A program made the translations under genes and the position numbers. A stretch of DNA of 10,049 bases from Rickettsiales bacterium (GTDB lineage Bacteria > Pseudomonadota > Alphaproteobacteria > Rickettsiales > UBA1997), in contig JAITAR010000113.1 of NCBI GenBank assembly GCA_031284025.1, forward strand, positions 1 to 10,049, read 5' to 3'. Of the stretch, positions 6,325-10,049 are shown piece by piece (the stretch's first letter is position 1; every line of letters begins with the position of its first letter). The notes under the pieces are model-generated. The model was given only the letters and a program-made list of their open reading frames with translations, was not told the origin of the DNA and did not search any database.

Positions 6325-7430
6325 AACTCTATTATATTGCAGTTGTTGCCATTTTCCACAATATATGAAAAATTGTCAATGCTGGTACCAGTTAAAAATA
6401 TCTGGGCATTAAGCTTCTGCAGTTCTATGAACAATTTTCTACGGGTGTCACTGTCAATGTGCGAACACACTTCATCCAAAAGAAGAATGACTGTGCCTCT
6501 GCCAATCTGCTCTGAAAAGATTGCGCGGGTCACTATCATAGATAGCAGAAGCATTTTCTGTTCTCCAGTGGAACACAATTCGGCTCTAATATTTTTATCT
6601 TTGTTGAACACGACTATATCACTTCTATGCACTCCAAAATTTGTCCTCTTTGTCTTCGCATCGTCATTTCTGTTTGAATGGAGAATTTTTCTATAGAAAT
6701 TTTCTATTTCTATAGCCTTCGTCTCAGCGAACATATTTTCAACGGAACCATTTATAGTAATCTGTCCCATAGGAAATTCACTGGTGTGTTCGCTAAATAT
6801 TCTATTTAGACGTTCGATCACTTCATTTCTAACATTGGCTATGGCCGTACCAAGTTCTGCAATTTTTTTTTCCACGATGTCGAGCCATTTACCATAGTTG
6901 CTCTGTGTAAGTAATATTTTCATTCTTTCCCGTAGAAAAAATTCATATTTCTTTACATTGCCGTAGTGATTCGTAAATAACATATCAGCCGTTTTATCTA
7001 CGAATTTCCTTCTATTCTCCTGGCCATCTATAAAAAAATAGTCCATCTGAGGAACAAGATATGTGATTTTTAACGTATCGGCCAGTGTTTCTGAATTTCT
7101 TTGTAATTCGTCATTGAATTTTATTAATTTTTTTTCATATCTTTGCATAATTAGTATACGGCTGTGATCACCTAGTTTCAGAAACAGCGAAAACAGCACC
7201 CCACTGGGAAGACCGCTACTCCCTCTAGCACCCAGAGATACCATTTCATCCGCCCGTGCCCCCTTAATTCCTCTAGAATTAGAAAATAGTGAAATGGCCT
7301 CCAGTAAATTAGTCTTTCCTCTACCGTTTGGACCAGAGAGAATATTAAATCCCTCACAAAAGCTAAACCTATTTTCTCGATAATTCCTAAAATTATTTAG
7401 AATAATTTCAGAAATATAATTTTTTGGCAT
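6321..7430 (-). CDS. recF: DNA replication/repair protein RecF
   Basis: An SMC/ABC-like ATPase that, with RecO and RecR, loads RecA at single-strand gaps. The 369 residues match the family. The Walker A motif is GPNGRGKT (33-40) preceded by the family N-terminus with NFRNYRE (13-19). DGQENRRKFVD (135-145) and GVHRSD (266-271) are RecF signatures. The ABC signature is STGEQK (287-292), Walker B is VILLLDE (314-320) with D319-E320, and the D-loop region SHID follows at 323-326. ATG 7430 follows the dnaN stop directly (TAAATG), and the stop overlaps the hda start by four nt. dnaN-recF is a very common arrangement; dnaA and gyrB, its frequent partners, are absent here. Confidence 0.95.
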   Translation of the reverse strand: MPKNYISEIILNNFRNYRENRFSFCEGFNILSGPNGRGKTNLLEAISLFSNSRGIKGARADEMVSLGARGSSGLPSGVLFSLFLKLGDHSRILIMQRYEKKLIKFNDELQRNSETLADTLKITYLVPQMDYFFIDGQENRRKFVDKTADMLFTNHYGNVKKYEFFLRERMKILLTQSNYGKWLDIVEKKIAELGTAIANVRNEVIERLNRIFSEHTSEFPMGQITINGSVENMFAETKAIEIENFYRKILHSNRNDDAKTKRTNFGVHRSDIVVFNKDKNIRAELCSTGEQKMLLLSMIVTRAIFSEQIGRGTVILLLDEVCSHIDSDTRRKLFIELQKLNAQIFLTGTSIDNFSYIVENGNNCNIIEL

Positions 7431-8561
7431 TTATATTCTTATTGGCATCAGGACAAAGGTATTTCCGGGTTCCTCTTCTCCCTTTATTAGAATTGCAGAA
7501 GTGTTATCTTTGAAGAAAATATTTACCATCTCGCTCTCTATCTGGCTAAAAATATCCAAAAAAAATCTTGAATTAAATCCCATTTCAATTTTGTCACTGT
7601 AGTTAAAATCAACCTTCATTTCTTCACTTGCAGATCCGTTTTCATTTGAATTAGCTTCCAACACAAGACTATTATCACTCGCCGTAAGTTTTATGCCCTT
7701 GTGGCTGTCGCTAGTTATGGTGGCAACTCTATCTATAACACTGCTGATATCTCTTTTATTAACTCTCAGCAAACTTTTATTTTCTACAGGAATTACACGC
7801 CTATAGTCTGGAAATTCCGCATCTATAAGTTTTGATATGACCATGGCATTCTCCATCTCAAATTTTATCTTTGTTCTAGAGAGAGAAACTGTGACGTCAC
7901 CCTGCGTCGACAGGGAAAGTATTTTTTTTATCTCCGGTAAAGCTTTTTTTGGTACAATAGCTCCACCTATTGGTGTGCTGCCCTCAAAATAGTCCAATTT
8001 AACAGCCGATAGTCTATGTCCATCGGTGGACACCGCCGTCAGTTTGAGCTCTCCATTTTCCTCCAGTGTGTGAAAGAAAAGGCCATTGAGATAATATCTA
8101 CTAATATCATCGGATATGGAGAGTCTAGTTTTTTCAATTATGTTTATCAAATCCTTTAATTTTACTTTAAACTCTGACTGCATCTGCTGATCTTCACAAT
8201 TCGGATAGCCATCGGCACTCAGACATGTGAGCTTAAATTTACTTTTTCCTGATTTCACGATCATTGTTCTATCACCATTAGCATAGTCACAGCAAATTTC
8301 CGCTCCATCCTCCATTTTTCTCACTATATCATAGATAAGCTGAGCAGAAACCGTCGTTTCACCCTGCCTATCCACGAATACCTGACAACAGTTTTTTATA
8401 TAGGTATCCGAATCAGTTCCAACCAGATAGAGGAAATTCCCACTAGTCTCCATCTTTATATTTTGTAGTATTGCCAGATTATTTGGATTTTTTTTGCTGG
8501 CAACACCATACACACTCGACAGTAATTTCAGAAATAAGTTTTTTTCTATGGTGAACTTCAT
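7431..8561 (-). CDS. dnaN: DNA polymerase III beta subunit (sliding clamp)
   Basis: The ring-shaped clamp that tethers DNA polymerase III to DNA and is the platform for Hda and repair factors. The 376 residues form three repeated clamp domains (about 1-125, 130-255, 256-376). The signatures STDGHRLS (178-185), FPDYRRVIP (250-258) and the C-terminal VLMPIRI, which lines the partner-binding pocket, are all present. ATG 8561 begins the typical MKFTIEK start. It is the first gene of dnaN-recF-hda and faces away from the Pmp-like gene across a 252-nt divergent spacer. A GTGACA/TATTAT pair with a short 15-nt spacing lies in that spacer at about 8631-8657 and could be its promoter, but the fit is poor. 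Confidence 0.97.
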   Translation of the reverse strand: MKFTIEKNLFLKLLSSVYGVASKKNPNNLAILQNIKMETSGNFLYLVGTDSDTYIKNCCQVFVDRQGETTVSAQLIYDIVRKMEDGAEICCDYANGDRTMIVKSGKSKFKLTCLSADGYPNCEDQQMQSEFKVKLKDLINIIEKTRLSISDDISRYYLNGLFFHTLEENGELKLTAVSTDGHRLSAVKLDYFEGSTPIGGAIVPKKALPEIKKILSLSTQGDVTVSLSRTKIKFEMENAMVISKLIDAEFPDYRRVIPVENKSLLRVNKRDISSVIDRVATITSDSHKGIKLTASDNSLVLEANSNENGSASEEMKVDFNYSDKIEMGFNSRFFLDIFSQIESEMVNIFFKDNTSAILIKGEEEPGNTFVLMPIRI

Positions 8562-8679
8562 AGGCTATAGCTCTAACCGCTAGGGTGGAACAATATTTTT
8601 TTTATTAAAAAAAGCAATACATCCGAAAAATAATAACGATCGGGACTGTTTGTCACATATATTGGTTTGAAAAAATTTG

Positions 8680-8695
8680 TAAATTCTAGAATTTA
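8680..8695. repeat. Perfect 16-bp palindrome, candidate operator
   Basis: TAAATTCTAGAATTTA equals its own reverse complement. It sits about 120 nt before each flanking start codon and overlaps the next palindrome by two bases. A dimeric regulator site is plausible; a spacerless palindrome this long is less likely to act as an RNA hairpin. Confidence 0.5.
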
Positions 8696-8705
8696 TACAT
8701 GTATA
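8694..8705. repeat. Perfect 12-bp palindrome adjoining the first
   Basis: TATACATGTATA equals its own reverse complement and shares two bases with the 16-bp palindrome. Its centre lies 12 bp from that of its neighbour, slightly more than one helical turn, so two dimers could bind on nearly the same face. Confidence 0.45.
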
Positions 8706-8813
8706 GCCCCATAGGCGAAAAAATAAAATAATTAGCATATATTACCAAAATATCTTTACAATTAAAAAAAAATTGATCCATTCTATAGTCGTATTTATTG
8801 ATTCCAATGTTAC

Positions 8814-10049
8814 ATGAAAATTTCAGAAAAAAGTAAGATTTATTGCCAGTGTGTGAGTCTTTTTCTCCGCTCTGTTCTGGTGGCTTCTATTGTTTTTAGT
8901 ACTGTGACTATGGCCAGAGCTGAACCTACCGAGGTGAATAGTTTTGATGAACTGGAGAGAGCTATCGGCGATAATGGCAAAAATTATATAAATGTAAAAC
9001 AAAACATACCCTTCACCAATGAAATAGTAATAAATCGTAGCAACCTCACCATCTCTGGACCGGGGGAAGGGGAGGAAGTCGAATTAAATGGCGATGGAAA
9101 ACATAGATTTTTTATCATAGAAGGAAATTCAGAAAATATTTCACTGAAAAATCTGCATCTGAAGAGTGTCAGTAGTGGGGATGAATCTGGCTACGACAGT
9201 GGTGGTGGGGCTATCCATCTGGGCAAAGAAGTAGTGGTCAACCTAGAAGGCCTTACTTTTAGCGGGAATCAGACTAAATCCCAAGGAGGAGCCATCTACT
9301 CCCGGGGAACCGACAGCGACAACAAAAATAGCCTAAATTTCACGGAAAAAACCATCTTCGACGGAAACAAAACTATAAACAAAACTAACCTTAGCAAAGG
9401 TGGAGCCATTTTTGCTGTCGATTCGACGCTAATCTTTGAAAGAGGGCTAGCAATCTTTGAAAACAATAGTAGCATAGACGGTGGTGGAGCCATCTACGCC
9501 GAAGATTCATCACTAATCTTTGGAAAAGCAACCTTTGAAAACAACAGTAGCACGAGGGTTGGTGGAGCTATCTATGGCGGCAATGGAACAAAACTGACCT
9601 TCGGCGGAGAGGTAATTTTCAGAAAAAATAGTTCTGCCAGCGATGGTGGAGCCATCTTTTCCTTGGGGAAGAATGACACTGACAAAAATATTTTAAAATT
9701 TGAAGGAAATGCTACCTTTGTGAGAAATAGCACCACTGAAGGCGGCAATGGTAACGGTGGAGCTATCTCCGTCGCATATTCATCATTAACCTTTGGAGGA
9801 CTAGCAACCTTTGAAAATAACAGTAGCAGAGACAATGGAGGAGCCATCTATGCCTCTGACAGCTCATCTATAGAATTCAACAATGGCCTTATTCTAATTG
9901 AAAATACTACAGAGAAAGCAGACAGTGGAGCCATAGATATGTATGGCTTAGAAGATAGACTAGCCATCATTACTATAGTACAGAAAAATCTGGCCGTGCC
10001 GACGGAATTCAGAGGAAACACATCAGGAGATGATGGACATAATGCTGTC
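8814..10049 (+). CDS. Pmp-like surface protein with GGAI/FxxN repeats, 3' end outside window
   Basis: 412 codons are open to the window edge. Residues 1-36 form a long signal peptide: a charged start, a hydrophobic stretch at 21-33 (VLVASIVFSTVTM) and cleavage likely after ARA (34-36). The mature part carries GGAI at 131, 158, 196, 224, 250, 278, 315 and 342, with a degenerate SGAI at 371. Eight FxxN motifs alternate with them (149, 182, 215, 241, 269, 302, 333, 399). This alternation defines the repeat of chlamydial polymorphic membrane proteins, which fold as a beta-helix passenger and act as autotransported adhesins. The C-terminal barrel expected for that class would lie beyond 10049. ATG 8814 is the first start after an in-frame stop at 8799; no clear Shine-Dalgarno precedes it. 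The mature part contains no cysteine and many N-x-S/T sequences. It is the only + strand protein gene and stands apart from the housekeeping operons. Surface location and adhesion are inferred from the family. Confidence 0.85.
   Translation, partial: MKISEKSKIYCQCVSLFLRSVLVASIVFSTVTMARAEPTEVNSFDELERAIGDNGKNYINVKQNIPFTNEIVINRSNLTISGPGEGEEVELNGDGKHRFFIIEGNSENISLKNLHLKSVSSGDESGYDSGGGAIHLGKEVVVNLEGLTFSGNQTKSQGGAIYSRGTDSDNKNSLNFTEKTIFDGNKTINKTNLSKGGAIFAVDSTLIFERGLAIFENNSSIDGGGAIYAEDSSLIFGKATFENNSSTRVGGAIYGGNGTKLTFGGEVIFRKNSSASDGGAIFSLGKNDTDKNILKFEGNATFVRNSTTEGGNGNGGAISVAYSSLTFGGLATFENNSSRDNGGAIYASDSSSIEFNNGLILIENTTEKADSGAIDMYGLEDRLAIITIVQKNLAVPTEFRGNTSGDDGHNAV
9204..10019 (+). repeat. GGAI/FxxN coding repeat array with a higher-order ~120-residue period
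   Basis: Short units of about 25-38 residues run from the first GGAI to the last FxxN. Superimposed on them, residues 158-233 (9285-9512) and 278-351 (9645-9866) align along their whole length. Both begin GGAI-[YF]-S, have an N/D/K-rich insert before a F..TF/IF element, then GGAI, a [LT]xF-G/E-xLA[IT]FENNSS stretch and GGAIYAxDSS. The DNA of the ATCTTTGAAAACAATAGTAG-type segments is also closely similar, so slippage or recombination could change copy number. Confidence 0.7.

Larger units (their letters stand above)
8562..8813. other. AT-rich divergent intergenic region between dnaN and the Pmp-like gene
   Basis: This 252-nt spacer holds no gene that I can see. It must carry the promoters of both dnaN (-) and the Pmp-like gene (+). 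It contains two abutting perfect palindromes (8680-8705), several A or T tracts, and CAATT/AATTG flanking a run of seven A at 8759-8775. I find no exact DnaA box here, so there is no direct evidence that it is a replication origin. Confidence 0.5.

Noticed and set aside
8562..8813. Replication origin in the spacer next to dnaN
   Set aside because: The region is AT-rich and next to dnaN, but I found no exact DnaA box in it and dnaA itself is absent, so it is not called as oriC.
9296..9847. Two - strand open frames (9296-9493 and 9572-9847) whose products repeat MAPP
   Set aside because: MAPP is the reverse-complement reading of the repeated GGTGGAGCCAT codons of the Pmp-like gene. The frames have no independent protein features and lie wholly within it.
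8814..10049. A chlamydial source genome, suggested by the Pmp-like gene
   Set aside because: The DUF2610-like protein, the Hda-type protein with its clamp motif, and the FtsQ and LpxD sequence patterns fit an alphaproteobacterium; only the Pmp-like repeat points to Chlamydiae.
1..10049. CRISPR array, insertion sequence or prophage
   Set aside because: No spaced identical direct repeats, no transposase or integrase motifs and no terminal inverted repeats were seen. The only tandem repeats are the coding GGAI/FxxN units.

Overview
The window reads as a piece of an AT-rich alphaproteobacterial chromosome, most plausibly from a host-associated or intracellular lineage of the Rickettsiales/Holosporales type. 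Three things point that way: a complete set of lipid A and division genes with proteobacterial signatures (LpxD, LpxC, FabZ, FtsQ), a small DUF2610-like protein that I know mainly from Rickettsia and relatives, and an Hda-type DnaA paralogue. The taxon is an inference; no rRNA gene is present to fix it.

Layout: a tRNA-Gln(UUG) lies at the left end on the + strand. Everything from 145 to 8561 is coded on the - strand, so it is transcribed from right to left, in three tightly packed groups. (1) dnaN-recF-hda (8561 to 5623): the replication clamp, the gap-repair loader and the DnaA-regulating ATPase, with junctions of 0 nt and -4 nt. (2) A DUF2610-like gene and ftsQ (5424 to 4232), sharing one nucleotide at a TAGTG junction. 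(3) lpxD-fabZ-lpxC-trxB-rppH (4021 to 145), with gaps of 3 nt, 52 nt, -1 nt and -11 nt. Several starts are GTG and appear translationally coupled. The three groups are separated by roughly 200-nt gaps holding candidate promoters and a hairpin.

The right end differs. After a 252-nt AT-rich divergent intergenic region with two abutting perfect palindromes, a + strand gene starts at 8814 and runs off the window. It encodes a signal peptide followed by at least eight GGAI and eight FxxN motifs, the hallmark of chlamydial polymorphic membrane proteins (Pmp). A Pmp-like surface protein next to dnaN in a proteobacterial setting is the most unusual item here. It also carries a higher-order repeat of about 120 residues.

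Functionally, group 3 couples lipid A synthesis (LpxD, LpxC) with fatty-acid elongation (FabZ) around the shared intermediate (R)-3-hydroxyacyl-ACP, and adds thioredoxin recycling and mRNA 5'-end processing. Group 1 joins the sliding clamp with Hda, which works on DNA-loaded clamps to switch off DnaA. The Pmp-like protein would be exported and, by analogy, displayed on the cell surface as an adhesin.
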